The notes under the pieces were generated by a model. The model was not told the DNA's origin. It ran no database searches and was given only the letters and a program-made list of their open reading frames with translations. A DNA stretch of 64,000 nt from Geodermatophilus obscurus DSM 43160. Its GTDB lineage: Bacteria > Actinomycetota > Actinomycetes > Mycobacteriales > Geodermatophilaceae. Within the stretch, counting starts at the first letter, position 1; each line of letters starts with the position of its first letter. The DNA lies in assembly GCF_000025345.1 (NCBI RefSeq), contig NC_013757.1, forward strand, positions 2,108,001 through 2,172,000, read 5' to 3'. Shown in pieces: positions 42,689-53,246 of this stretch. The position numbers and the translations under genes are program-made.

Positions 42689-43492
42689 GTGTCCGTTCTG
42701 GAGATCCGCGACCTGCACGTCACCGTCGGCGAGGGTGACGACGCCAAGGAGATCCTCCGCGGCGTCGACCTCACCATCCGGTCGGGCGAGACGCACGCGA
42801 TCATGGGGCCGAACGGGTCGGGCAAGTCGACCCTGGCCTACTCGATCGCCGGCCACCCCAAGTATACGATCACCGGTGGCACGGTGACCCTCGACGGCGA
42901 GGACGTCCTCGCGATGACCGTCGACGAGCGCGCCCGTGCCGGCCTGTTCCTGGCCATGCAGTACCCGGTCGAGGTCCCCGGCGTCTCGGTGTCGAACTTC
43001 CTGCGCACCGCCGCCACCGCCATCAAGGGCGAGGCCCCCAAGCTGCGGACCTGGGTCAAGGACGTCAAGACCGAGATGGCCGGCCTCGAGATGGACCCGG
43101 CGTTCGCCGAGCGCAACGTCAACGAGGGCTTCTCCGGCGGTGAGAAGAAGCGCCACGAGATCCTGCAGATGCGGCTGCTCAAGCCGGCCATCGCGATCCT
43201 CGACGAGACCGACTCCGGCCTCGACGTCGACGCGCTGCGGGTCGTCTCCGAGGGCGTCAACCGCACCCGCGAGGAGGGTGACGTCGGCGTCATGCTGATC
43301 ACCCACTACACGCGGATCCTGCGCTACATCAAGCCCGACTTCGTGCACGTCTTCGTCGCCGGCCGGGTCGTGGACGAGGGCGGCCCGGAGCTGGCGGCCA
43401 AGCTCGAGGAAGAGGGCTACGCCGCCTACGTCAAGGACTCCAACGAGCAGGCGAGCATCGAGAAGGCCGCCGCGGAGGTCGCATCCGCATGA
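42689..43492 (+). CDS. sufC: Fe-S cluster assembly ATPase SufC
   Basis: SufC is the ABC-type ATPase of the SufBC2D scaffold. The 267-residue protein has Walker A MGPNGSGKSTLAYSIAG near residue 40, Q-loop AMQYPVEVPGVS, the signature FSGGEKKRHEILQM, Walker B AILDETDSGLDVDAL and the switch His in MLITHYTRIL. These are all as expected for SufC, including the changed DETDSGLD sequence typical of this family. The GTG start follows GAGAAGAGAAG. It overlaps sufS by four bases. Confidence 0.97.
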   Translation: MSVLEIRDLHVTVGEGDDAKEILRGVDLTIRSGETHAIMGPNGSGKSTLAYSIAGHPKYTITGGTVTLDGEDVLAMTVDERARAGLFLAMQYPVEVPGVSVSNFLRTAATAIKGEAPKLRTWVKDVKTEMAGLEMDPAFAERNVNEGFSGGEKKRHEILQMRLLKPAIAILDETDSGLDVDALRVVSEGVNRTREEGDVGVMLITHYTRILRYIKPDFVHVFVAGRVVDEGGPELAAKLEEEGYAAYVKDSNEQASIEKAAAEVASA

Positions 43493-44820
43493 CCCAGACC
43501 GTCTCGCGTCCCGCAGCCGGGGCGCAGAAGGCGCCCCTGCCCCTGGACGTCGAGGCGATCCGGGCGGACTTCCCGATCCTGTCCCGCACCGTGCGGGACG
43601 GGAAGCGGCTGGTCTACCTGGACTCCGGGGCCACCTCGCAGAAGCCGCTGGGCGTGCTCGACGCGGAGCGCGACTTCTACCTGACCTGCAACGCAGCGCC
43701 GCACCGGGGCGCGCACCAGCTCGCCGAAGAGGCGACCGCCCGCTACGAGGCGGCCCGCGCCACCATCGGCGCGTTCATCGGTGCGCCGGCCGAGGAGGTC
43801 GTGTTCACCCGCAACAGCACCGAGGCGATCAACCTGGTCGCCTACGCGCTGTCGAACGCGGCCACGGCCAAGGAGCCGGAGTTCCGGCGGTACGCCGTCG
43901 GCCAGGGCGACGAGATCGTCGTCACCGAGATGGAGCACCACGCCAACCTCGTGCCCTGGCAGCAGCTCTGCGAGCGCACCGGCGCCACCCTGCGCTGGCT
44001 CGGGCTGACCGACGACGGCCGGCTGGAGCTGTCCGACCTCGGCACGGTGGTCAACGAGCGCACCAAGCTGGTCGCGGTCACCCAGCAGTCGAACATCCTC
44101 GGCACGATCAACCCGCTCGGGGAGATCTCCGCGCGGGCCCGCGAGGTCGGCGCCCTGCTGCTGGTCGACGGCGCGCAGTCGGTGCCGCACCAGCCGGTCG
44201 ACGTCACCACGCTGGGTGCCGACTTCCTGGTGTTCTCCGGCCACAAGATGCTCGGGCCCACGGGCGTCGGCGTCCTGTGGGGCCGCTACGAGGTGCTCGA
44301 CGCGCTGCCGCCCTTCCTCACCGGCGGCTCGATGATCGAGGTCGTGCGCATGGAGGGCAGCACCTTCATGCCGCCGCCGCAGCGCTTCGAGGCCGGCGTC
44401 CCGATGACCGCCCAGGTGATCGGGCTCGCCGCCGCCGTCGAGTACCTGCAGCGGCTCGGCATGGACCGCGTGCAGGCGCACGAGGAGGCGCTCACCGGCT
44501 ACGCGCTGGCGAAGCTGGCCGAGATCCCCGGCGTCACGGTGATCGGCCCGCCCGACACCGTCGCCCGCGGCGGCGCGGTCTCCTTCACCGTCGAGGGCAT
44601 CCACCCGCACGACGTCGGCCAGGTCCTCGACGACCTCGGCGTCGAGGTGCGGGTCGGCCACCACTGCGCCTGGCCGGTGGTGCGCCGCTACGGCGTCCCG
44701 GCCACGACGCGGGCCACCTTCTACGTGCACACCGGCTACGACGACATCGACGCGCTCGCCGACGCCATCCGGGAAGCCCAGCGCTTCTTCGGTGTCGCAC
44801 CAACCGCGGGGGTCGCCTGA
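43489..44820 (+). CDS. sufS: Cysteine desulfurase SufS
   Basis: SufS is the PLP enzyme that removes sulfur from cysteine as a bound persulfide. The 443-residue protein shows YLDSGATSQKP, TRNSTEAINLVAYAL, TEMEHHANLVPWQ, LLVDGAQSVPHQPVDV, the PLP-binding Lys in FSGHKMLGPTGVGVLWG and the persulfide Cys in VRVGHHCAWPV. Short loop spacing near the active Cys and the neighbouring sufU mark it as a class II desulfurase that hands sulfur to SufU. Confidence 0.97.
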   Translation: MTQTVSRPAAGAQKAPLPLDVEAIRADFPILSRTVRDGKRLVYLDSGATSQKPLGVLDAERDFYLTCNAAPHRGAHQLAEEATARYEAARATIGAFIGAPAEEVVFTRNSTEAINLVAYALSNAATAKEPEFRRYAVGQGDEIVVTEMEHHANLVPWQQLCERTGATLRWLGLTDDGRLELSDLGTVVNERTKLVAVTQQSNILGTINPLGEISARAREVGALLLVDGAQSVPHQPVDVTTLGADFLVFSGHKMLGPTGVGVLWGRYEVLDALPPFLTGGSMIEVVRMEGSTFMPPPQRFEAGVPMTAQVIGLAAAVEYLQRLGMDRVQAHEEALTGYALAKLAEIPGVTVIGPPDTVARGGAVSFTVEGIHPHDVGQVLDDLGVEVRVGHHCAWPVVRRYGVPATTRATFYVHTGYDDIDALADAIREAQRFFGVAPTAGVA

Positions 44821-44821
44821 G

Positions 44822-45289
44822 ATGCAGTTGCAGTCGATGTACCAGGAAATCATCCTGGACCACTACCGCAACCCGCACGGCCGCGGGCTGCGCGAACCGT
44901 TCGAGGCCGAGGTGCACCACGTCAACCCGACCTGTGGTGACGAGGTCACCCTGCGGGTACACCTGGACGGCGACACCCTCGCCGACGTCTCCTACGAGGG
45001 GATGGGCTGCTCGATCAGCCAGGCGTCGGTGTCGGCGATGTACGAGCTGGTCATCGGCAAGTCGGTGCCCGAGGCACTGGAGACCGGCGAGCACTTCACG
45101 ACCCTGATGCAGAGCAAGGGCGACGCGTCGGTGGCCGAGAAGCTCGAGGACGAGCTGGAGGACGCCATCGCGTTCGCCGGCGTCTCCAAGTACCCGGCGC
45201 GGATCAAGTGCGCGCTGATGAGCTGGATGGCCCTCAAGGACGCGTCCGCCCGCGCGCTGGCGGCCGCCCAGACTGGAGGCAAGGCATGA
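44822..45289 (+). CDS. sufU: Sulfur acceptor / zinc-dependent sulfurtransferase SufU
   Basis: SufU takes sulfur from SufS and passes it to the SufB scaffold. The 155-residue IscU-like protein has the three zinc ligand cysteines in NPTCGDEV (about 41), MGCSISQASVSAMYE (about 67) and RIKCALMSW (about 128). Between them is the insert that separates SufU from IscU. It begins one base after the sufS stop, and its own stop overlaps the next start (ATGA). Confidence 0.96.
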   Translation: MQLQSMYQEIILDHYRNPHGRGLREPFEAEVHHVNPTCGDEVTLRVHLDGDTLADVSYEGMGCSISQASVSAMYELVIGKSVPEALETGEHFTTLMQSKGDASVAEKLEDELEDAIAFAGVSKYPARIKCALMSWMALKDASARALAAAQTGGKA

Positions 45290-45675
45290 GTGAGACCACC
45301 GAGAACGCCACCCCGGCGACCGACGGGGCGCCGGGCGACCTCCCGGCTTTCAAGTCGGCGCTGCTCGAGGACGTCGAGGAGGCCATGCGCGACGTCGTCG
45401 ACCCCGAGCTGGGGGTCAACGTCGTCGACCTCGGCCTGGTCTACGGCATCGACGTCGTCGACGAGGTCGCGGTCATCGACATGACGCTGACCTCGGCGGC
45501 CTGCCCGCTGACCGACGTCATCGAGGACCAGGCGCGCCAGGCCCTCACCGGCGGCCCCGGCCCCGGCCTGGTCGACGACATCCGGATCAATTGGGTCTGG
45601 ATGCCGCCGTGGGGCCCGGACAAGATCACCGACGACGGCCGCGAGCAGCTGCGCGCCCTCGGCTTCCGCGTCTGA
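45286..45675 (+). CDS. sufT: SufT-type MIP18/DUF59 Fe-S maturation factor
   Basis: The 129-residue protein belongs to the MIP18 (DUF59) family, whose members help deliver clusters to target proteins. It has the signature AMRDVVDPELGVNVVDLGLVYGI, and TSAACPLTDVIEDQARQAL with the conserved Cys. About 25 residues at the N-terminus are variable. It closes the suf operon, is translated from an ATG overlapping the sufU stop, and has GGAGGCAAGG upstream. A repeat copy and a perfect hairpin follow. Confidence 0.93.
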   Translation: MSETTENATPATDGAPGDLPAFKSALLEDVEEAMRDVVDPELGVNVVDLGLVYGIDVVDEVAVIDMTLTSAACPLTDVIEDQARQALTGGPGPGLVDDIRINWVWMPPWGPDKITDDGREQLRALGFRV

Positions 45676-45676
45676 G

Positions 45677-45735
45677 GCAGGACCCCCTCCCTCCCCACCC
45701 CTCGCAGGCTCGGGGCGGGGCCCTGGAAGGGGGCC
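45677..45735 (+). repeat. Interspersed hairpin repeat, copy 6 (after sufT)
   Basis: GGACCCCCTCC pairs with GGAAGGGGGCC around CCCCACCCCTCGCAGGCTCG and GGGCGGGGCCC. The related tail GCTGCAGCACGTCACC follows. It is one base past the sufT stop codon. Confidence 0.8.
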
Positions 45736-45790
45736 GCTGCAGCACGTCACCACCCGCCCCTGCAGCAGGTCCGCCTCCGACGCTGCGACA

Positions 45791-45819
45791 GCCCGCACCC
45801 TCCTGTCGAGGGTGCGGGC
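45791..45819 (+). terminator. Bidirectional terminator between sufT and the membrane protein
   Basis: GCCCGCACCCTC-CTGTC-GAGGGTGCGGGC is a perfect 12-bp stem with a 5-base loop, between two convergent genes. Confidence 0.75.
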
Positions 45820-45830
45820 CGTCGTCGTCT

Positions 45831-47885
45831 CTAGCGCATCTCGGCCAGGCGGGCGTTGAACCCGGCGACCGGGTGGCGCTCGCGCCGGGCCCCGACCGCC
45901 AGCAGCACCACCCCCACGACGAGGGTGCCGGTCACCGGCAGCGGCAGCGCCAGCACGGCCAGCCCGAGGGCCAGGGCTACCGCGGTCCAGGCAGCGACGA
46001 CCAGCGGCGCGCGCACCGCCCGCCACGCGGCCACGCCCATCACCGTGGCAGCCACCAGCAGCACCAGCACCGGCCGGGGGCTGCCAGGCTCCACCACCGC
46101 CCATCCCACGGACGGGACCGCCGCGACCAGCAGCCCCGGACCCCACGCCGGCCAGGACGGCCCGTCGGCCAGCCGTGGCCCGGCGGCCAGCAGCAGCCCC
46201 AGCGCGGCCGGCAGCGTGTAGGCCTCCACGACCGACGAGCCCGCCAGCGCGGCGGCCGTCCACGCGGCGCCCACCAGCTGGGCCGCGCCGGCCCGCCAGG
46301 CGGGGGATCCCTCCGGGGCGCCGTTCCGCGGGTCCGGCGTGTGCCAGGCGTGCCAGCCCCAGGCGCAGGTCACCAGCCCCTGCGCGGCCAGCTGGACCGC
46401 CAGCGCGCCGCGGTCGCGGGCGACCACCAGCAGCACCACCGCCAGCCCCGCGCAGACCGCGCCGGTGACGACGGTGGCCCGCCGCGTCTGCCGATCGAGC
46501 ACCAGCCCGGCACCCAGCGACGCCGCATAGAGGACGCCGAGGCAGACCGCGGCCGCCCCGGCACCCACCAGTCCGCTCGCGACGGCGACCAGTGCAGCAC
46601 CGGCCAGGCAGCCGACCGCGGCCGGCGCGGCCACGGGCCGGTCGTCGCGCCGCAGCGCCGCGACCAGCACGCACGGCAGCGCGGTGAGCACCAGCAGCAG
46701 GACCAGCTCCAGCCACCGCGACCCGGCGACGAGCCGGCCGACGCTCAGCACGACCAGCGTGCCGCCCGCCGCGAGGGCAGCCGGGAGGAACAGGCCGCGT
46801 ACCCAGCCGGTGAGCAGCGCCGCAGCGGCCGCGGCGAGCAGCACTCCCGTGTAGCCGGCGAGCAGCACCGCGCCGGGCCCCGGAGCGCCCAGCGCGCCGC
46901 CGAGCGCCGCCCCCGAGACCGCACCGGCCAGGACGGGGACCGCGGCCGGCGGTCCGAGCAACGGCTCCAGGGCACGGTCCAGCCGCGCGGCGACCAGCTC
47001 CAGAGCAGCGGCGACCGTGAGCGCGGCCGAGGTCCAGCGGGCACCCGCGTCGGCGGTCCACGCCGTCCCCACGGCACCGACCACGCCGGCGACCCACCAC
47101 GGCGCGGTGGTGACCAGCGCGACCCGGGCGACGAGCCGGCGGGCGCCCAGCGCCACGCCGAGCCCGACCAGCGCGACGGTCAGCATCCAGACGGTCCGGA
47201 CGTCGCCGGCCTCGGTTCCGTCGAGGGCGCGCAGCGCGGCCAGCTGCCCGGTCAGCCAGGCGGCCAGCGGCCAGGTCGCCGGGCGGCGCAGCAGCCGGGC
47301 GAGGACGAGGAAGACGCCGCTGAGCAGCAGCGGTGGGACGACGGAGCCGCGCAGCAGGGAGGTCCCGGCGTCGGCGCCCAGCACGGCCAGCGCCACCGCG
47401 GCAGCGGCGAGGGTCTCCTCGGTGGCGCGCAGCCGGGCGTAGGAGCCCCAGGCCGATACGCCCGCGGCCGCCGCGGCCAGCGCCAGCAGCAGCACCCGGG
47501 CCGACCCGCCGCCGTAGGCCGCGGCCGCCGCCCCACCGGCGCTGACGACCAGCACGGCGCCGACGACGAGGAGCAGCTGCGGCGGCCGGGCGCGGTAGGG
47601 GAGCGGTGGCACCGGCGCAGCGTCCACGACGTCCTCCTCCCGCGTCCGTGCGACCGGTCCACGGTAGGGCTGGGCGCTCCCGGGCCACGCTCCCGCCGGC
47701 TCGCGCGTTCCGGGCGCCTCGTGTCGGCGCCTCCACCGGGCTCGGGACGCGCGGTAGGCGGCCACGAGGAACGGTGCGCCCGCCCCGGCCACGGTCGCCA
47801 GGACCAGCCCCGCGGCGAGGAGGTCGGCGACGCCGCCGAGGCGGGCCAGTGACCCGGCCAGGGCCAGCGCGCTGACCCCCGCCAC
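45831..47885 (-). CDS. Large polytopic membrane protein (SCO7613 C-terminal domain-like), probably N-terminally truncated
   Basis: The intact frame from the GTG at 47885 encodes 684 residues that are almost entirely hydrophobic segments rich in Ala, Leu and Val, with 18 or more possible membrane helices. The end, VGARRERHPVAGFNARLAEMR, resembles actinobacterial SCO7613-type membrane proteins. Those usually have a longer N-terminus, often with a zinc ribbon. Here similar hydrophobic sequence continues upstream to about 48268 but in other frames. The annotated start is therefore a consequence of frame loss. Function is unknown. It converges on sufT across a perfect hairpin. Confidence 0.7.
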   Translation of the reverse strand: MAGVSALALAGSLARLGGVADLLAAGLVLATVAGAGAPFLVAAYRASRARWRRRHEAPGTREPAGAWPGSAQPYRGPVARTREEDVVDAAPVPPLPYRARPPQLLLVVGAVLVVSAGGAAAAAYGGGSARVLLLALAAAAAGVSAWGSYARLRATEETLAAAAVALAVLGADAGTSLLRGSVVPPLLLSGVFLVLARLLRRPATWPLAAWLTGQLAALRALDGTEAGDVRTVWMLTVALVGLGVALGARRLVARVALVTTAPWWVAGVVGAVGTAWTADAGARWTSAALTVAAALELVAARLDRALEPLLGPPAAVPVLAGAVSGAALGGALGAPGPGAVLLAGYTGVLLAAAAAALLTGWVRGLFLPAALAAGGTLVVLSVGRLVAGSRWLELVLLLVLTALPCVLVAALRRDDRPVAAPAAVGCLAGAALVAVASGLVGAGAAAVCLGVLYAASLGAGLVLDRQTRRATVVTGAVCAGLAVVLLVVARDRGALAVQLAAQGLVTCAWGWHAWHTPDPRNGAPEGSPAWRAGAAQLVGAAWTAAALAGSSVVEAYTLPAALGLLLAAGPRLADGPSWPAWGPGLLVAAVPSVGWAVVEPGSPRPVLVLLVAATVMGVAAWRAVRAPLVVAAWTAVALALGLAVLALPLPVTGTLVVGVVLLAVGARRERHPVAGFNARLAEMR

Positions 47886-48268
47886 CGTGCCGGTCAGGAC
47901 ACCGGAGCCCGGGAGGTGCGGGGCCAGCCGGGGTCCCCGCGCAGCAGGAGGGGAACCGCGCCGGCCAGCGTGAGCACGGCCGCCGTCGTCCGTGCACCGG
48001 TCGCGGCGGGCGTCGTCGCGATGACGAGCAGTCCGTACACCGCTGCGGCCGGAGCGACCGGGCGCGCCAGCACCTCGATGAGGACCCCGCCGAGGGCGGT
48101 ACTCGCGGGGTCAGGAGCAGATCGACCGGTGCGGTGAGGAGGACGCCGCCGACCAGGGCGGATCCGGTGTGTGCGGGGCTCCGGCCGCCGTCATCGGTGC
48201 GCTGAGGAGCACCACGGGCACGGGCTGGGCGGCCATCAGGGCGAGTGCCACCCCGGAGCTCACGATCG
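47886..48268 (-). pseudogene. Frame-shifted upstream part of the membrane protein
   Basis: Reading the minus strand, membrane-like sequence continues upstream of 47885 in successive frames. VALALMAAQPVPVVLLSAP starts near 48255. SALVGGVLLTAPVDLLL follows after a shift near 48180. TALGGVLIEVLARPVAPAA, with two further hydrophobic blocks, follows after a shift near 48100. The main frame resumes after a shift near 47915. All three shifts go the same way, as single-base losses would. This could be gene decay or sequencing error. Confidence 0.45.
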
Positions 48269-48412
48269 CTCACGGGGCGACTCGTCGGTCGAGGTCGTGG
48301 CCGGGATCGTGGCCCGCCGCCGGTCGCCGTGGGAGGCGGACCGCCCGTCTGCGGACAGCGGGCTGCCGCCGACATCACCCGGAACGCGGTCGGGATCGGG
48401 CGCCGGAGCGCC

Positions 48413-48418
48413 TATCCT
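48413..48418 (+). promoter_or_regulatory. -10 element for the leaderless ABC-F gene
   Basis: TATCCT, close to the TATAAT consensus, ends 7 bp before the GTG at 48426, and no ribosome binding site is present. Confidence 0.45.
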
Positions 48419-48425
48419 GGGATCA

Positions 48426-50027
<1,602 letters not shown>

Positions 50028-50040
50028 TTCCTGCGGTCCT

Positions 50041-50063
50041 ACCGGGCCGCACCGCGGCCGGGT
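50041..50063 (+). terminator. Weak hairpin after the ABC-F gene
   Basis: CCGGGCCGC and GCGGCCGGG pair with one mismatch around ACC, 13 bp after the stop. Confidence 0.35.
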
Positions 50064-50224
50064 GCCGTCCCGGCCCCGCCGATCTCCTCCTTCGCGTGGC
50101 CGGTATCGCCCGTCCGGGTGATCATGAGGACGTGGGACGCCGAGGTCAGCGGGGCCCGGCGCCGACGGGACGAGCAGCCTCGGCGGGCCACGGGTCCGCG
50201 ACCGGTTGCTGACGGAGGGGAGTC

Positions 50225-50452
50225 ATGGCCGACTCGAGCACCGCGGATCTCGGCAAGGGCAAGCGCATCACCGGAGGCGACCGCACGTCGCTGGCCGACG
50301 AGTTGCGCAAGCGCTACGACGGCGGCGAGAGCATCCGCTCGCTGGCGTCGTCGACCAACCGGTCGTACGGCTTCGTGCACCGGCTCCTGTCGGAGTCCGG
50401 CGCGAGCCTCCGCAGCCGCGGAGGAGCCAACCGGAACAGCAAGAAGAGTTGA
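50225..50452 (+). CDS. Small helix-turn-helix protein conserved in actinobacteria
   Basis: The 75-residue basic protein reads DLGKGKRITGGDR, then a predicted HTH (LADELRKRYDGGESIRSLASSTNRSYGFVHRLLSESG), then a Gly/Arg/Lys tail. Proteins of this size and pattern are widespread in actinobacteria and resemble a resolvase-type HTH on its own. The function is not established to my knowledge; DNA or nucleoid binding is likely. ACGGAGGGGAGTC lies upstream of the ATG. The stop overlaps the start of the next gene, so they share a transcript. Confidence 0.85.
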   Translation: MADSSTADLGKGKRITGGDRTSLADELRKRYDGGESIRSLASSTNRSYGFVHRLLSESGASLRSRGGANRNSKKS

Positions 50453-51225
50453 GCGGGGCCGACCACGACGGGTGGGTGAGGACGGCGCGCGACGGCGCCG
50501 TCCTCACCGTCACCCTCGACCGGCCCGACCGGCTCAACGCGCAGACCCCCGCCACCTGGGAGGCCCTGGCGGCCGTCGGCAGCTCGCTGGACGACGACGT
50601 GCGGGTGGTCGTCGTCCGTGGCGCCGGGCGCTCGTTCTCCGCGGGGCTCGACCGCAGCCTGTTCAGCACCGACCCCGGCACCGCCGGAGGGCTGGGCGAG
50701 CTCGGCCGGCTGCCCGCCGAGGAGGCCCAGGAGCGCATCCGCCGATACCAGGCCGGCTTCCGGTGGCTGCGCTCGCCGGGGGTCGTCTCGATCGCCGCGG
50801 TGCAGGGCCACGCGATCGGCGCCGGAGCGCAGCTGGCGCTCGCCTGCGACCTGCGGGTGCTCACCGAGGACGCCGACCTGCGGCTGCCCGAGGCGACGCT
50901 AGGGCTGGTGCCCGACCTCACCGGCACCAGCACGCTGGTGGAGCTGGTGGGGTACTCCCGGGCGATGGAGCTGTGCCTCACCGGGCGCCCGGTCGGCGCG
51001 GCCGAGGCGCAGGCGATCGGGCTGGCCAACGCCGTCGTCCCCGCGGCCGGGCTCGAGGAGGCGGTGGGCGCCCTGGTCACCGCGATCACGGCGGCGCCGG
51101 TGGGGGCGAGCCGGGAGACCGCGGCGCTGGTCCGCTCCGCCGTCCGCAACGACCCGGACAGCCAGGACGCCGCCGAGCGGGCCGCGCAGACCCGCCGGCT
51201 GACCGAACTGGTCGGCGGGCGCTGA
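50449..51225 (+). CDS. Enoyl-CoA hydratase/isomerase family protein
   Basis: This crotonase-fold protein has TVTLDRPDRLNAQTPATW near the N-terminus, the oxyanion segment VVRGAGRSFSAGLDRSLF, and VQGHAIGAGAQLALACDLRV with LRLPEATLGLVPDLTGT and LVELVGYSRAMELCLTG. These support acyl-CoA binding and the two backbone amides that hold the thioester. The exact substrate is unknown. I use the TTG at 50449 (258 residues), which overlaps the HTH gene's stop; the GTG at 50476 is equally possible. Confidence 0.85.
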   Translation: MSGADHDGWVRTARDGAVLTVTLDRPDRLNAQTPATWEALAAVGSSLDDDVRVVVVRGAGRSFSAGLDRSLFSTDPGTAGGLGELGRLPAEEAQERIRRYQAGFRWLRSPGVVSIAAVQGHAIGAGAQLALACDLRVLTEDADLRLPEATLGLVPDLTGTSTLVELVGYSRAMELCLTGRPVGAAEAQAIGLANAVVPAAGLEEAVGALVTAITAAPVGASRETAALVRSAVRNDPDSQDAAERAAQTRRLTELVGGR

Positions 51226-51304
51226 ACCGTCGGAGTGGCCTGGCAGGCTCCTGCCGGAACAGCCCGCCCGGCAGGGGTGTTGGCCGGTCGGGAGAGGGGG
51301 TGGC

Positions 51305-53203
51305 ATGGACGTGAGCGGTCCCATGACCTCCATGGCGGCGATGCGGTCCTTCCGCCGCGACCCGTCGGTCACCGCGCGGGAGCTGCCCAAGGGCACGGTC
51401 CGGCGCATCCTCGGCATCGCCCGGCCCTACCGGCGCGAGCTGACCTGGTTCCTGCTGCTGGTCGTCGGCTCCTCGGTCATCGGCGTGCTCACCCCGCTGC
51501 TGGCCGGCCAGATCGTCAACCGCATTGCGAGCCTGGAGGGGACGGCGGCCGACATCGTCCGCATCGCGCTGTTCATCGCCGGCCTGGCGGTGGTCGACGC
51601 GGGCATCTCGCTGGCCACCCGCTGGTTCTCCGCGCGGATCGGCGAGGGCGTCATCTACGACCTGCGCAGCCGGGTGTTCGAGCACGTGCAGCGGATGCCG
51701 GTCGCCTTCTTCACCCGCACCCAGACCGGCGCGCTGGTCAGCCGGCTGAACAACGACGTCATCGGCGCCCAGCAGGCGTTCACCTCGACGCTGTCCGGGG
51801 TGCTCTCCAACGTGATCGGCCTGGTGCTCACCGCCGCGGTGATGTTCTCGCTCTCCTGGCAGATCACCGTCCTGTCGCTGGTGCTGGTGCCGGTGTTCGT
51901 GCTGCCCGCCCGGCGGATCGGCCGGCGGCTGCAGGAGATCACCCGGGAGTCCTACGGGCTCAACGCCTCGATGAACGCCTCGATGACCGAGCGGTTCAAC
52001 GTCGCCGGCGCGCTGCTGGTCAAGCTGTTCGGCCGGCCCGAGGTGGAGGCCGAGGGCTTCCGCGGCCGGGCCGCGCGCGTGCGCGACATCGGCGTGCTGT
52101 CGGCCATGTACGGGCGCACCTTCTTCACCGCGCTGACCCTCGTCGCGGCGCTGGCCACCGCGCTGGTCTACGGCCTCGGCGGCTGGTTGGCCTTCACCGG
52201 GTCGCTGAGCCCCGGTGACGTCGTGGCGCTGGCGCTGCTGCTCTCCCGCCTGTACGGCCCGCTGACCGCGCTGTCCAACGTCCGGGTCGACGTGATGAGC
52301 GCGATGGTGAGCTTCGACCGGGTCTTCGAGGTGCTCGACCTGCGGCCGATGATCCGCGAGGAGCCCGACGCGGTCCCGGTGCCCGCCGACGACCGGTCGA
52401 TCGAGTTCGACTCCGTGTCCTTCAGCTACCCGTCGGCCGTGGACGTCTCGCTACCGTCACTGGAGGACGTGTCGCTGCCGGAGCACGGCGGGCCGACGGC
52501 GGTGCTGCACGACGTCTCCTTCCGCGTCGAGCCCGGTCAGCTCGTCGCGCTGGTCGGGCACTCCGGCGCGGGCAAGTCGACGATCGCCAACCTCGTACCG
52601 CGGCTGTACGACGCGACCAGCGGCACGGTGCGCGTCGGCGGGGTCGACGTCCGGCGCGTCACCCTGGCCTCGCTGCGCGACACGATCGGTGTGGTCAGCC
52701 AGGACGCGCACCTGTTCCACGACACCATCCGCGCCAACCTGGTCTACGCCCGGCCGGAGGCCACCGAGGACGAGCTGTGGGAGGCGCTCTCCGGCGCCCG
52801 GATCGCCGGGCTGGTCCGGTCGCTGCCCGACGGCCTGGACACCGTGGTCGGCGACCGCGGCTACCGGATGTCCGGCGGCGAGAAGCAGCGACTGGCCATC
52901 GCCCGCGTGCTGCTCAAGGCGCCGGGCATCGTGATCCTCGACGAGGCCACCGCGCACCTGGACAGCGAGTCCGAGGTGGCGGTGCAGCACGCGCTGGACA
53001 CCGCGCTGAGCGGCCGGACGTCGCTGGTCATCGCGCACCGGCTGTCCACGATCCGCAGCGCCGACCAGATCCTCGTGGTCGACGGCGGTCGCATCGTGGA
53101 GTCAGGCACACACGAGGAGTTGCTGGCGCTCGGCGGCCGGTACGCGGACCTCTACCGCACCCAGTTCACCGTCGGCGAGGGGCGGACGGTCGGCGCGGCG
53201 TGA
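51305..53203 (+). CDS. ABC exporter, fused permease and ATPase (MsbA/MDR type)
   Basis: The 632-residue half-transporter has an N-terminal domain with six membrane helices (first near residue 50: LTWFLLLVVGSSVIGVLTPLLAG) and a C-terminal ATPase. The ATPase has Walker A VGHSGAGKSTIANLV, Q-loop VSQDAHLFHDTIRANL, signature YRMSGGEKQRLAIARVLL, Walker B VILDEATAHLDSES and switch IAHRLSTI. It should work as a dimer exporting lipids or drugs. A short insert (PSAVDVSLPSLEDVSLPEHGG) between the first two ATPase strands is unusual. GAGAGGGGGTGG precedes the ATG. It is probably monocistronic. Confidence 0.93.
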   Translation: MDVSGPMTSMAAMRSFRRDPSVTARELPKGTVRRILGIARPYRRELTWFLLLVVGSSVIGVLTPLLAGQIVNRIASLEGTAADIVRIALFIAGLAVVDAGISLATRWFSARIGEGVIYDLRSRVFEHVQRMPVAFFTRTQTGALVSRLNNDVIGAQQAFTSTLSGVLSNVIGLVLTAAVMFSLSWQITVLSLVLVPVFVLPARRIGRRLQEITRESYGLNASMNASMTERFNVAGALLVKLFGRPEVEAEGFRGRAARVRDIGVLSAMYGRTFFTALTLVAALATALVYGLGGWLAFTGSLSPGDVVALALLLSRLYGPLTALSNVRVDVMSAMVSFDRVFEVLDLRPMIREEPDAVPVPADDRSIEFDSVSFSYPSAVDVSLPSLEDVSLPEHGGPTAVLHDVSFRVEPGQLVALVGHSGAGKSTIANLVPRLYDATSGTVRVGGVDVRRVTLASLRDTIGVVSQDAHLFHDTIRANLVYARPEATEDELWEALSGARIAGLVRSLPDGLDTVVGDRGYRMSGGEKQRLAIARVLLKAPGIVILDEATAHLDSESEVAVQHALDTALSGRTSLVIAHRLSTIRSADQILVVDGGRIVESGTHEELLALGGRYADLYRTQFTVGEGRTVGAA

Positions 53204-53246
53204 CCACTACCGTTCCTCCTGTCCCAGCAACGCAGGAGGAGCCAGC

